Shown: in pieces, positions 7,584 to 15,986 of the stretch
Layout of the letters: the number at the start of each line of letters is the position of its first letter
Numbering within the stretch: the stretch's first letter is position 1
Notes under the pieces: model-generated
Databases searched by the model: none
What the model saw: only the letters and a program-made list of their open reading frames with translations
What the model was told of the DNA's origin: nothing
Assembly: GCA_022770665.1 (NCBI GenBank)
Contig: JALEHL010000055.1
Location: 1 to 43,515, forward strand
From: Bacillota bacterium
Lineage (GTDB): Bacteria > Bacillota > Clostridia > Peptostreptococcales > Anaerovoracaceae
Direction of reading: 5' to 3'
DNA length: 43,515 nt
Position numbers and translations under genes: made by a program

Positions 7584-8675
7584 ATGGAGCGTATTTATTT
7601 CAGAGAGCGGGCTGTGCTGACGGGCGAAGAGAATGCTGCTGAGCCGGTATGGCATCTGACACCGCCGGAGGGAAAAAAGAAAATTGCCGTCGTTGGTATC
7701 AGCCGGGGCGCAGGGGCGACGTTTCTCGCCATGTCCCTGGCTTTTTTATTGTCGAAAAATGTCGATGCAGCAGAGGAAGAGAGGAAAGACGACAGCAAAA
7801 AAATAATTCGATCTCATTCGATGGAAAAAATGGTGCGGGAGCGAAGCTGGATCTCTGCATGGGGGAACCCGTGGGAAAGCGGAACCGGGCGGGAAGGCGG
7901 CGCATCCGGGCATGGAGGCAGATGGGGCGGCGAAGAGGAAAGGGACTCACCGCGTTCGGCTGCCGACGCCGCCTATGTGGAAATGCGCCGACCTGCCGCC
8001 GGGGAGCCGGCAGCGTATTTTGCGGCAGGCCTTGACCTGAGATTCCGGGGGAAGCGATTCACCGATTTTTTTTCTTTCTGTCTGCAGGGGCAGCCTCTGC
8101 CCAGACGGTCCAATCTGTACAGAGGCATCAACTGGGTGGTGTGGAGAAACCCGGCAGCAGCGGAAGAGACGGAACACATTGACAGTCCGGCCGGCAGAAG
8201 GCAGACGGAGGACCTGGAGCGTTTCCCGCTGAAGCATTTCCCGTTGGATCAGCTGGGAGAACGCTGGATCCTTGTCGACAGTCCGCCGCTAGATACACTG
8301 CAGCAGTACGATCTGGTCCTCGGCGTGATCCATCCTCTGCCTGCGCAGATTTTTGCCGGCACACCGGTTTACGAGATTTTGAAGGATGCCGCGGCAGCAG
8401 GCCTTCCGGTCCTGTGGGTTGTCAATGGGGATCATCCGGAGGTGAATCACAGCGAAATGAAGCGTTTCCTGCAGCTTCCGTCTTACTGCAGCATTCCTCT
8501 GTGCGATCCTTCCGTTTTTTATCGCGCGCAGTACGGCTGCCGTCTCCCGGTGGAATGCCTTGCAGACGGCAGAGGCAGCAGACCGGAAGGCCCGGATGAT
8601 GCAGACGGAAAAAAGGGAACCTTCTCCGCCTTACGGGAACTGGAAAAAGAAATTCGGAAACGTCTGGAAAAATGA
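7584..8675 (+). CDS. Atypical ParA/TadZ-like P-loop protein
   Basis: 363 residues, function unknown. A strand-turn-helix at about residues 33-54 reads VVGISRGAGATFLAMSLAFLL. It resembles the deviant Walker A of ParA/MinD proteins, but the invariant P-loop Lys is replaced by Ala (GAGAT in place of GVGKT), as in the TadZ/CpaE branch. A second conserved-looking block, WILVDSPPLDTLQQYDLVLGV, fits the Walker B/switch strand, and VLWVVNGDHPEV fits the guanine/adenine-side strand. Between them is a long, charged, Gly/Arg-rich stretch (about 60-150) that looks disordered. It sits between the aro operon and ftsE with its own promoter. A role in localisation or secretion assembly is only inference; nucleotide hydrolysis may be lost. 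Confidence 0.6.
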   Translation: MERIYFRERAVLTGEENAAEPVWHLTPPEGKKKIAVVGISRGAGATFLAMSLAFLLSKNVDAAEEERKDDSKKIIRSHSMEKMVRERSWISAWGNPWESGTGREGGASGHGGRWGGEEERDSPRSAADAAYVEMRRPAAGEPAAYFAAGLDLRFRGKRFTDFFSFCLQGQPLPRRSNLYRGINWVVWRNPAAAEETEHIDSPAGRRQTEDLERFPLKHFPLDQLGERWILVDSPPLDTLQQYDLVLGVIHPLPAQIFAGTPVYEILKDAAAAGLPVLWVVNGDHPEVNHSEMKRFLQLPSYCSIPLCDPSVFYRAQYGCRLPVECLADGRGSRPEGPDDADGKKGTFSALRELEKEIRKRLEK

Positions 8676-8710
8676 AACCGGAAAAAACGGACCTTTGCCA
8701 GAAATTACTG

Positions 8711-8739
8711 TTCAAAATACGGTCGAAATATAGTATAAT
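8711..8739 (+). promoter_or_regulatory. Sigma-A promoter of ftsEX
   Basis: TTCAAA (8711-8716), a 17-base spacer and a consensus TATAAT (8734-8739), about 115 bases upstream of ftsE in an AT-rich gap after the TadZ-like gene. Confidence 0.75.
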
Positions 8740-8854
8740 AAAATAGAATAAGTCGTTTTTCAGAGAAGAAGGAAGACGGCTTCTATTGACATGTCTGCAG
8801 GGCCGGCACTCCGGCTTTCAAAAAAGCAGAAGGAAACAGAAAAAGGGGAATAGT

Positions 8855-10021
8855 ATGATTCGTTTTGACCATGTCACGAAAACTTATAAAACAAACGTCG
8901 GACTGGACGACGTGAGTGTGCACATTAAAAAAGGGGATTTTGTCTTTCTGGTAGGTCCCAGCGGCGCCGGGAAATCCACATTCATCAAGCTGATCCTGAA
9001 GGAGATCGATGCGGACCGGGGCAGCATTGTGGTGGACGGACAGGAAGTGACCAGACTGTCGAACCGGGAGATTCCGCAGTATCGGAGAAAACTGGGAACC
9101 GTTTTCCAGGATTTCCGTCTCCTGCCGAAAAAGACGGTGTTTGAAAATGTGGCTTTTGCGATGGAAGTCCTGCATAAAACACCAAGACAGATCCGCAAAC
9201 AGGTGCCGCAGGTGCTGAGCCTGGTAGGGATCAGCGACAAGGCGCATAAATATCCGGAGGAGCTTTCCGCCGGAGAGCAGCAGAGAGTCGCAATCGCCAG
9301 GGCCATCGTAAACAATCCGACAGTTCTGATCGCAGATGAGCCGACCGGAAACCTGGATCCGGATACCGCCTGGGAGATCATGGATCTGCTGGAACAGATC
9401 AATCTGCGCGGAACGACCATCGTTATGGTGACTCACGCGAAAGATATCGTAGACCGTATGAAGAAACGGGTGATCGCTGTCGAAGAAGGACGGGTGGTTC
9501 GTGATGAACAGGGTACATACGGTTTTGAGCAGACGGTCTGCACCCGGGAAACCACCGAAATGACAAGCGGAGGGGCCGGAAGGAAAGACCGGGAAGAAAG
9601 CAGTCCGGAGCGAAAAACCGAGTCGAAGAGGAAAAAACGCCGTTCGGACGGATTCCGGGAAAAGGAAGAACGAAAAGGACGCAGAGCAGGCGCCGCACGC
9701 CGGAGTGAAAGAGCGGAAGCAGAAAAAACAGCAGAAGCAGAAGCCTCGTCGGCGGAAACATCGCGCAGACCGGATGCCGGAATGACGGATGCCGGAATGC
9801 CGGATGCCGGAATGCCGGCTGACAGAATGAACGAGGCCGGAATGTCGGCTGACGAACAGAAGACGCAGAGAACGCAGGAAATTCCTGCGGAGGCCGTGAA
9901 GGCAGCGGAAATGCAGGTCTCTCCGGAGAAAAGCGAAACCGGCAAAACTGTCGAAACTTGTCAGACCGCAGAAAGGACCGGCGGAAAGGAGGATACCCAT
10001 GCTGAGAAGTCTGATCTATAA
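8855..10021 (+). CDS. ftsE: Cell-division ATP-binding protein FtsE with a long C-terminal extension
   Basis: ATPase of the FtsEX complex that gates cell-wall hydrolases at the septum or sidewall. Residues 1-227 form a complete ABC domain: Walker A GPSGAGKST (34-42), Q-loop FQDFRLLP, signature LSAGEQQRVAIARAI, Walker B VLIADEPTGNLD and switch VTHAKD. FtsE is normally about 220-230 residues; here a further ~160 follow. They are highly charged (Lys/Arg/Glu), then contain a DAGM-type repeat encoded by 15-base tandem repeats, and end Glu/Thr-rich; this tail looks disordered. The start at 8855 follows AAAAGGGGAATAGT; the upstream in-frame ATG (8786) has no ribosome site and would add unrelated residues. 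It overlaps ftsX by 23 bases. Confidence 0.93.
   Translation: MIRFDHVTKTYKTNVGLDDVSVHIKKGDFVFLVGPSGAGKSTFIKLILKEIDADRGSIVVDGQEVTRLSNREIPQYRRKLGTVFQDFRLLPKKTVFENVAFAMEVLHKTPRQIRKQVPQVLSLVGISDKAHKYPEELSAGEQQRVAIARAIVNNPTVLIADEPTGNLDPDTAWEIMDLLEQINLRGTTIVMVTHAKDIVDRMKKRVIAVEEGRVVRDEQGTYGFEQTVCTRETTEMTSGGAGRKDREESSPERKTESKRKKRRSDGFREKEERKGRRAGAARRSERAEAEKTAEAEASSAETSRRPDAGMTDAGMPDAGMPADRMNEAGMSADEQKTQRTQEIPAEAVKAAEMQVSPEKSETGKTVETCQTAERTGGKEDTHAEKSDL
9771..9845 (+). repeat. 15-base tandem repeat inside ftsE
   Basis: Five consecutive 15-base units. Units 1-3 are near-identical (CGGATGCCGGAATGM), unit 4 is CGGCTGACAGAATGA and unit 5 is ACGAGGCCGGAATGT. They encode 5-residue units of the type PDAGM. 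The multiple-of-three length keeps the frame, so copy number could vary between strains without breaking ftsE. Confidence 0.85.
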
Positions 10022-10892
10022 TATCCGGCAGGGATTCACCCAGATTTTCCGGAACCGGGGCATGAGCCTTGCCTCGATCTTCTCCATTACAGCCATGCTG
10101 CTGATTCTGGGCCTGTTTTTCGTCATTATGGTAAACATCAACATGTTTACGGAAGCCGTGAAGCAGGATTACGACCAGATTGAAGTATTTCTGCTGGACA
10201 GCACCAGCCAGGAAGAGACGATGAACATTATGAGTCAGCTGAAACATTGCGACGGTGTCACTGATGTGGAATACCGGTCTGAGGATGAGGCGCTGGAGAT
10301 CATGAAGCAGCGGTGGGGAGAAAGCGGCTATCTGCTGGACACGCTGGGAGAAAATCCACTTCCGAGTTCGATCCTCATCACCGTGGATTCTCTGGACCAT
10401 GCAGGACAGGTTGCGGAATACGCCGGCACCTTTGACGGTGTGGAGGATATTCAGTACTATCAGGAAACGGTGGAGAAGCTGACAAAGATCACGGATTTCC
10501 TGCAGATTGCCGCACTGATCGTCATGGCGTTTCTGGTGGTGGTTTCCGTGGTGGTGGTTTCCAATACCGTGAAACTTACGGTATTTGCCAGAGCCAGGGA
10601 GATCCGCATCATGAAATATATCGGTGCCACCAACTGGTTTATTCGCGGCCCGTTCCTGGCAGAAGGCATTCTGATCGGAATGATGGCCTCGGCGATAGCA
10701 ACGGGGCTGATCGCGCTGATCTACGGCAAGATTGTGGAACTGATCGGTGCGCAGGTGCTGGCGATTGTATCCTGCCCGCTGATTTCTGTAAGTTATCTCA
10801 CAGAAAACATGGTGATCATCTTCCTGGCGCTGGGCATGAGCATCGGCGCATGGGGAAGCATTGTTTCCATGCGGAGATTTCTGGATACGTAA
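9999..10892 (+). CDS. ftsX: Cell-division permease-like protein FtsX
   Basis: Membrane partner of FtsE. The 297 residues give four membrane segments: one near the N-terminus (about 25-47), an extracellular loop of ~115 residues, then three C-terminal segments (about 168-190, 222-244, 270-292). The N-terminal signature MLRSLIYNIRQGFTQIFRNRGMSLASI is typical. The extracellular loop normally binds the coiled coil of a murein hydrolase, and the next gene encodes just such a protein. The ribosome site GGAAAGGAGG lies within the ftsE coding region, so expression is coupled. Confidence 0.94.
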   Translation: MLRSLIYNIRQGFTQIFRNRGMSLASIFSITAMLLILGLFFVIMVNINMFTEAVKQDYDQIEVFLLDSTSQEETMNIMSQLKHCDGVTDVEYRSEDEALEIMKQRWGESGYLLDTLGENPLPSSILITVDSLDHAGQVAEYAGTFDGVEDIQYYQETVEKLTKITDFLQIAALIVMAFLVVVSVVVVSNTVKLTVFARAREIRIMKYIGATNWFIRGPFLAEGILIGMMASAIATGLIALIYGKIVELIGAQVLAIVSCPLISVSYLTENMVIIFLALGMSIGAWGSIVSMRRFLDT

Positions 10893-10905
10893 AAGGGGGA
10901 AAGAC

Positions 10906-12012
10906 ATGAGAAAGAAAATTGCAGGGGGAAAGAACACCCGAACCGGATCCGGATCGCAGAGGCGGAAGGCTCTGTGCATTCTGCTCAGTCTTCTGCTGCT
11001 CCTGACAGCAGGCACATCGGGCTTTGCCTATGCGGGACAGACCAAAAGCCAGGTGCAGGATCAGCTGGATGATGTCAATGACCAGAAGGATGAAGTGACC
11101 AATGAACTGGCACAGGTGGAAAAAGATATCAAAAGCCTGTCGGCCAAAGTGGACAGCCTGTCATCTGCCATAAGCCGTGCTGCCCAGGAGATCCGGGATA
11201 CCGAGCAGAAGATTAAGAAAAAAGAAGAAGAGATGCAGAAGCGGGAGGACGGGCTGAACGCACGGCTTCGCGCCATGTACAAGAACGGTTCGGTGGGATT
11301 TCTGGATGTGCTTCTAGGATCCAGAAGCATCTCCGAATTTGTCTCTAATATGGAAATGATCCAGAAAATCTATGAAAACGATGTGGATGTGATGAAGACG
11401 CTGGAAAAAGAGCATGAGGAACTGCAGGCAATTCAGGCGTCGCTGAAGCAGAAAAAAGCATCTCTGGCTGAGCAGAAGGCAGAACTTGCAGAGGATCAGA
11501 AGTCGCTGGACAGCAAGAAGTCGCAGCTGGAAGAAAAGGAAGATGAACTTCTGGCCCAGGCGAAAGAGCTGGAAACGACATTAAAGAATATGGTGGATCC
11601 GACCACCGAATATGTGGGCGGCGTGTTCACCTGGCCGGTACCGAGCAGCCATTACATTACTTCTTATGCGGGATACCGGATGCATCCGGTTTACCATGTA
11701 TGGAAATATCACAGCGGAATGGATATTGCGGCAGCCTATGGCGCGGATATTGTGGCCATGGGTGACGGCACTGTCATCATGTCGCAGGTTTACGGCGGTT
11801 ACGGCAACTGCGTCATGATTGATCACGGCGGCGGCATTGTATCCCTTTACGGGCATGCGTCCAGCCTCTGCGTCAGCACAGGCCAGAAAGTGACAAAGGG
11901 ACAGGTTATTGCGAAAGTCGGCTCGACAGGGACTTCTACCGGAAATCATCTCCATGTGGAAGTACGTGAAAACGGAGCGATTAAAGATCCGCTGGATTAT
12001 TTAAAGGGATAG
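10906..12012 (+). CDS. Secreted coiled-coil M23 murein hydrolase (EnvC-like)
   Basis: Probable cell-wall endopeptidase or hydrolase activator controlled by FtsEX. 368 residues: a basic N-terminus and a hydrophobic signal segment (about 22-40, cleavage likely near AYA), a long Lys/Glu/Gln-rich coiled coil (about 45-235), and a C-terminal LytM/M23 domain (about 250-366). Zinc-site residues are present: HSGMD in the first motif and HLHVEV in the last, with GHASSLCV between. An EnvC activator usually lacks the metal ligands, whereas these are kept, so it is probably catalytic itself. The start at 10906 follows AAAAGGGGGAAAGAC. 13 bases after ftsX, same operon. Confidence 0.9.
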   Translation: MRKKIAGGKNTRTGSGSQRRKALCILLSLLLLLTAGTSGFAYAGQTKSQVQDQLDDVNDQKDEVTNELAQVEKDIKSLSAKVDSLSSAISRAAQEIRDTEQKIKKKEEEMQKREDGLNARLRAMYKNGSVGFLDVLLGSRSISEFVSNMEMIQKIYENDVDVMKTLEKEHEELQAIQASLKQKKASLAEQKAELAEDQKSLDSKKSQLEEKEDELLAQAKELETTLKNMVDPTTEYVGGVFTWPVPSSHYITSYAGYRMHPVYHVWKYHSGMDIAAAYGADIVAMGDGTVIMSQVYGGYGNCVMIDHGGGIVSLYGHASSLCVSTGQKVTKGQVIAKVGSTGTSTGNHLHVEVRENGAIKDPLDYLKG

Positions 12013-12015
12013 AAA

Positions 12016-13740
12016 ATGACGGAATATAAAACTGCAGCTGACAAAGCTGCGCAGGAAATCATTCTAAGGCTGCTGAAAAAACGGGGAATCGAGAGCCGGG
12101 AAGATGTGACGGAATTCCTTTCTCCAAGCCCCCGCAGAACCTATGACCCTTTCCTCCTGAAAAATATGGAGGAAGGGGTCAATCTCATTCTGGAAACAGC
12201 CGTATCCGGGCAGAAAATCTGCATTTACGGGGATTACGATGCAGACGGGATCACGTCAACGACGCTGATGCTCAGCGTACTGTCCCATATTACGGATCCG
12301 GGACAGGTCGATTATTATATCCCTTCGCGGTTTGAAGAGGGGTACGGACTGAATAAAGAAGCGATCCGGCAGATTTATGAACGGGGATTTGAGATGATCC
12401 TCACTGTGGACTGCGGCAGTGTGTCAGCAGAAGAAGTGAAATATGCCCGGCAGCTGGGCATGAAGATTCTGGTGACCGATCATCACAATGTGACAGATAC
12501 GATTGCGGACTGCCTGGTGATCAATCCGAAACAGCCGGGCTGTCCGTACCCGTTCAAGCATCTTGCCGGCTGCGGCGTCGCATTTAAAGTGGCGCAGGCG
12601 ATCCGGCAGCGGGCGGATCTGCCGAAATCTGTGATCAACGAAGTCCTGGATCTGGCGGCCATCGGGACGGTCGGGGATATTATGCCGCTGATCGATGAGA
12701 ACCGGACGATCGTGAAATACGGATTACGAATGATTAACCGGGGAACCCGGGAAGGTCTCGCCAGACTCCTGGATGCGGTATCCCTGAAGCCGGGGCAGAT
12801 TACTTCAGAGAGCCTCAGCTATATCATTGTGCCCCATCTGAATGCCTCGGGGCGGATCGAAGATGCCTCGAAAGCCGTGGAACTGCTTCGCTGTGCTGCA
12901 GCACCGAAAACAGCCCGTGAAGCGGAGACGCTGGATGACCGGGTGGCGCTCCTGGTAAATCAGAATCTGCAGAGAAAGAAGCTGCAGCAGGAAACCTTCC
13001 GAAACTGCGTGGAACAGCTGATGGAAGAAGGGTGCGGCACGGAGCATACGGTAAAGGATTTTGTTCTGATCCGCTCAGAAAACGCCCATGAGGGAATTGC
13101 AGGCATTGTGGCGGGAAAACTGAAAGAAACCTATTATCGTCCTGCAATTCTCGTTACCCCGTCCGGAGAAGGAAAAAAATATCTGAAGGGCACCGGACGC
13201 AGTATTCCGGGTGTCAGCCTTTACAGCCTGCTGAAACAGAATGAAAGGTACTTCGAAAAGTTCGGCGGACATGCCAGTGCCTGCGGCTTCCTCATGAAAG
13301 AAGAATATCTGCCGGAGCTGACTGCCAATCTGCTGCAGTCGATGAAGCAGATCCGAAAAGAGCACCCGGATATTTTCCGGCGCACTTATGATGTGGATCT
13401 GGCCGTTCGTGCGGAGGATATCACCCTGAGACTGGCAAAGGAGCTGGAGCTGCTTGCACCATTTGGAAACGGAAATCCCCGGCCGCTGCTGCTTCTCACC
13501 GGCGTGACCGTGGAGGACGTTCGAAGAATGGGAGATCAGGGGCAGCATATGCGGTTTTCTGCACGGAGCCTGAAAGGCTGCCGTGTGCCATGTGTCCTGT
13601 TCAATAACGCCGACCGCTACATCGCACAGACCGGCGCGCATCGTCCGGCCCGGATCATCGGCACACTGGAGCTCCAGATGTGGCAGGGGCAGGAACGTCT
13701 TCAGTTCCTGGCGGAAGAAATTCAGTTTGACGAAGCATGA
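12016..13740 (+). CDS. recJ: Single-stranded-DNA-specific exonuclease RecJ
   Basis: 5'-3' exonuclease of recombination and repair. The 574-residue protein has the DHH-family motifs: DYDADGITSTT (motif I), TVDCGSVS (motif II), VTDHHN (motif III), and GCGVAFKVAQ. They are followed by the DHHA1 domain with GIAGIVAGKL, KGTGRSIPGVSLYSLL and FGGHASACGF, and a C-terminal OB-like domain. This is a compact RecJ without the long extra C-terminal domain found in Bacillus. It starts 3 bases after the M23 gene. Confidence 0.94.
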   Translation: MTEYKTAADKAAQEIILRLLKKRGIESREDVTEFLSPSPRRTYDPFLLKNMEEGVNLILETAVSGQKICIYGDYDADGITSTTLMLSVLSHITDPGQVDYYIPSRFEEGYGLNKEAIRQIYERGFEMILTVDCGSVSAEEVKYARQLGMKILVTDHHNVTDTIADCLVINPKQPGCPYPFKHLAGCGVAFKVAQAIRQRADLPKSVINEVLDLAAIGTVGDIMPLIDENRTIVKYGLRMINRGTREGLARLLDAVSLKPGQITSESLSYIIVPHLNASGRIEDASKAVELLRCAAAPKTAREAETLDDRVALLVNQNLQRKKLQQETFRNCVEQLMEEGCGTEHTVKDFVLIRSENAHEGIAGIVAGKLKETYYRPAILVTPSGEGKKYLKGTGRSIPGVSLYSLLKQNERYFEKFGGHASACGFLMKEEYLPELTANLLQSMKQIRKEHPDIFRRTYDVDLAVRAEDITLRLAKELELLAPFGNGNPRPLLLLTGVTVEDVRRMGDQGQHMRFSARSLKGCRVPCVLFNNADRYIAQTGAHRPARIIGTLELQMWQGQERLQFLAEEIQFDEA

Positions 13741-13755
13741 TGCCGGTGTTATAAT
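13727..13755 (+). promoter_or_regulatory. Sigma-A promoter of the YerC-like gene
   Basis: TTGACG (13727-13732), a 17-base spacer and consensus TATAAT (13750-13755). The -35 lies inside the last codons of recJ. Confidence 0.8.
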
Positions 13756-13775
13756 ACTTTATAGTATGAAAGTAT
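13754..13775. promoter_or_regulatory. Inverted repeat at the yerC start site (putative operator)
   Basis: ATACTTT and AAAGTAT form perfect 7-base arms separated by 8 bases. The dyad overlaps the last base pairs of the -10 and covers the expected transcription start. Because the gene downstream encodes a TrpR-like DNA-binding protein, autorepression is a natural inference. Confidence 0.55.
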
Positions 13776-13806
13776 AAAAGTTTAACGGACGAAAGGAGTA
13801 TAATAT

Positions 13807-14121
13807 ATGGCTTATGAATCCAAACTGAAACGGGATGATATCGACCAGCTGTTTGATGCTGTTCTGACGCTGGAAAACAGGGAAGACTGCTACCGGTTCT
13901 TTGAAGATATCTGCACGATCAATGAGATCCATGCGATCGCGCAGCGGCTGCAGGTGGCCAAACTCCTTTCTGAAAAAAAGACATACAGTGAAATTGAATC
14001 GATCACCAATGCGTCCACTGCAACCATCAGCAGGATCAATAAATGTCTGATGTACGGCGCGGACGGGTATAAGCGGGTCCTGGAACGTCTGGCAGAGGAA
14101 AAGCCGGAGAAGGACGAATAA
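13807..14121 (+). CDS. yerC: YerC/YecD family TrpR-related regulator
   Basis: 104-residue all-helical DNA-binding protein of the TrpR-related YerC/YecD family. Recognisable parts are LFDAVLTLENREDCYRFFEDICT, the dimer helix region with IHAIAQRLQVAKLL, and the helix-turn-helix YSEIESITNASTATISRINKCL ending GADGYK. The ligand and targets of this family are largely unknown to me. It has its own promoter, a dyad operator and a strong terminator, so it is a single-gene unit. Ribosome site GAAAGGAGTATAAT. Confidence 0.9.
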   Translation: MAYESKLKRDDIDQLFDAVLTLENREDCYRFFEDICTINEIHAIAQRLQVAKLLSEKKTYSEIESITNASTATISRINKCLMYGADGYKRVLERLAEEKPEKDE

Positions 14122-14133
14122 CCACGAGAAAAG

Positions 14134-14160
14134 AGACACCTTTTTCGGTGTCTTTCTTTT
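14134..14160 (+). terminator. Rho-independent terminator after yerC
   Basis: AGACACC and GGTGTCT arms (14134-14140, 14147-14153) enclose a 6-base loop and are followed by a T-rich run. Confidence 0.85.
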
Positions 14161-14214
14161 TCGGTCGGCGCAGTGAAAAACATCCGTGTCAGCTCACGAA
14201 GAGGGGAAAAATAC

Positions 14215-14793
14215 ATGTATCAGATGTATCTGTATCAGGATCCAGAAGAACCGGAAAAGCGGTCTGCCATGCTGCGGGAGGCGGCGCTGCGACACGCACC
14301 TTGGCTGAAGGAAGTACAGCTGGACTTCGGGCGGACGGAAGCGGGAAAGCCGTATTTCACTTCCTGGCCGGCATCCGGAGTTCAGTTCAGCATCAGCCAC
14401 AGCGGCGGTCTGTGGGCCTGCATTCTGGGGCCGGGGCGAAGCGGCCTGGACGTGCAGATCTGCAGGTCATGTCGGCACGACGAGATTGCAGCCAGGTTTT
14501 TTACCGCTGCGGAGACAGAATATGTCCGGCAGGAAGGCATTTCCGGTTTCTATCAGATCTGGACCCGAAGGGAAGCCTTCGCAAAATATACCGGTCTGGG
14601 TTTTTTCGGGACGGCCGGGGTACGGCCGGATCTCGTGGAGAACGGAATGCTTCGGGAAACGGTTCCCTGGGAGGACCGAACCCTCTGGATCCGTGAAATT
14701 CCGATGGAGCATCCTTTCGCTGCAGCCTGGTGCGTGGACGACGAAAAGGAGGAACTGCAGATTGTCAGATCGGCCGAAATCGGACGCTTTTGA
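14215..14793 (+). CDS. 4'-phosphopantetheinyl transferase superfamily protein
   Basis: Would transfer phosphopantetheine from CoA to a carrier protein. 192 residues from the chosen start. Motifs are FSISHSGG (family SHS block), GLDVQ (usual GxDxE; the second acidic residue is Gln here) and IWTRREAFAKYTGLGF (family W-T-KEA--K--G-G block). The Glu-to-Gln change at a magnesium position is seen in part of the superfamily, so activity is not excluded. No carrier-protein or synthase genes are adjacent. The start at 14215 is preferred because of AGAGGGGAAAAATAC; an in-frame GTG at 14173 has no ribosome site. Overlaps recX by about 30 bases. Confidence 0.82.
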   Translation: MYQMYLYQDPEEPEKRSAMLREAALRHAPWLKEVQLDFGRTEAGKPYFTSWPASGVQFSISHSGGLWACILGPGRSGLDVQICRSCRHDEIAARFFTAAETEYVRQEGISGFYQIWTRREAFAKYTGLGFFGTAGVRPDLVENGMLRETVPWEDRTLWIREIPMEHPFAAAWCVDDEKEELQIVRSAEIGRF

Positions 14794-15283
14794 GCGGGCG
14801 GCAGGGTATCTCTCCCTGCAGATGCGGACAGAACGGGAGATCCGCAGATATCTGAAACAGAAAGGCTATGAGCCGGAAGAAATCGAGGATGCGGTAAAAA
14901 AGCTTCTGGAGTATCAGTATCTGGATGACAGCGCATATGTGCGGAGCTATATCTGTCAGGCAGCGTCCCGGGGAAAAGGACGGAAAAAAATCGAACAGGA
15001 GCTTCAGGCACGGGGCGTCTGCAGCAAGGTAATTGCTGACGGGTGGAAAACGCTGGAGCAGGAAAAGGAAACAGGAAGTGCGGGAAATGTCCTTTTAGAT
15101 GAAAAAAAACGTGCGCTGCAGACTGCAGTGAAAATGGCGCGGCAGCAGCTTGACAGCGGGAAAACGCTGGACGAGAAATTTCTGTCCCGCGTCGGACGTC
15201 GGCTGTCAGGACTGGGATATTCCGCGGACGTAATCTATTTTGTAATTGGAAAACTGAGAGGAATCAGAAGATCAGATGAATGA
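14762..15283 (+). CDS. recX: Regulatory protein RecX
   Basis: Modulator of RecA filaments. 173 residues made of three-helix repeats: AAGYLSLQMRTEREIRRYLKQ, the hallmark EIEDAVKKLLEYQYLDDSAYVRSYI and the C-terminal LSRVGRRLSGLGYSADVIYFVI. The TTG at 14762 is chosen because AAGGAGGAACTGCAGA precedes it and it captures the whole first repeat; the next ATG (14822) has no ribosome site and would cut that repeat. It overlaps the transferase gene upstream and tcdA downstream, suggesting one transcript. Confidence 0.82.
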   Translation: MSDRPKSDAFERAAGYLSLQMRTEREIRRYLKQKGYEPEEIEDAVKKLLEYQYLDDSAYVRSYICQAASRGKGRKKIEQELQARGVCSKVIADGWKTLEQEKETGSAGNVLLDEKKRALQTAVKMARQQLDSGKTLDEKFLSRVGRRLSGLGYSADVIYFVIGKLRGIRRSDE

Positions 15284-15986
15284 AAAAAAAGACAACAGGG
15301 AAGCAGATCCGTTTCAGCGGACCCGCATGCTGCTGGGCAGCGATGCAGTTGAGAAACTGCGGCAGTCAAGGGTGCTGGTTTTCGGCCTTGGCGGTGTGGG
15401 CGGCTATGTCTGCGAGGCGCTGGTGCGCGCCGGCGTAGGGTCCCTGCACCTTGTAGATAAAGACAAAGTGGACATCACCAATCTGAATCGCCAGATCATT
15501 GCGACATGGGACACGATCGGGATGGAAAAGACAGAGGCCATGAGACAGCGGCTTCTGTCCATCAATCCGGATATGGAGATCACCGTCAGCAACTGCTTCT
15601 ATCTGCCGGAACGGGCAGGGGAGTTTGATTTCGGGGCCTATGACTACGTGGTGGATGCGATTGACAATGTGACAGCGAAAGTGGATCTGATCTGCCGGGC
15701 ACGGGAAGCCGACACACCCGTCATCTCGTCCATGGGAACCGGGAACAAACTGGATCCGACCCGGTTTGAAATTGCAGATATCAGCCAGACCAGTGTCTGT
15801 CCCCTGGCAAAGGCTGTCCGCAAGGCACTTCGTGACCGGGGAATCACAGATGTGAAAGTGCTCTATTCGAAAGAAGAGCCGGTGCGGACCGGACTTCGCA
15901 CGCCTGCGAGCATCAGCTTCGTGCCGTCTGCGGCAGGTCTGATCATCGCGGGAGAAGTAATCCGCGATCTGACAGGATTTTCTTGA
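15276..15986 (+). CDS. tcdA: tRNA threonylcarbamoyladenosine dehydratase (TcdA)
   Basis: E1-like ThiF/MoeB superfamily enzyme that cyclises t6A37 of tRNA to ct6A using ATP. 236 residues with LLGSDAVEKLRQSRV, the nucleotide site GLGGVGGYVCEALVRAG, DKDKVDITNLNRQI (ATP-contacting Asn/Arg), DAIDNVTAKVDLI and ISSMGTGNKLDPTRFEIADI, all typical of the YgdL/TcdA branch rather than MoeB. No zinc-binding CxxC pairs are seen. The start overlaps the recX stop. Confidence 0.9.
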   Translation: MNEKKDNREADPFQRTRMLLGSDAVEKLRQSRVLVFGLGGVGGYVCEALVRAGVGSLHLVDKDKVDITNLNRQIIATWDTIGMEKTEAMRQRLLSINPDMEITVSNCFYLPERAGEFDFGAYDYVVDAIDNVTAKVDLICRAREADTPVISSMGTGNKLDPTRFEIADISQTSVCPLAKAVRKALRDRGITDVKVLYSKEEPVRTGLRTPASISFVPSAAGLIIAGEVIRDLTGFS

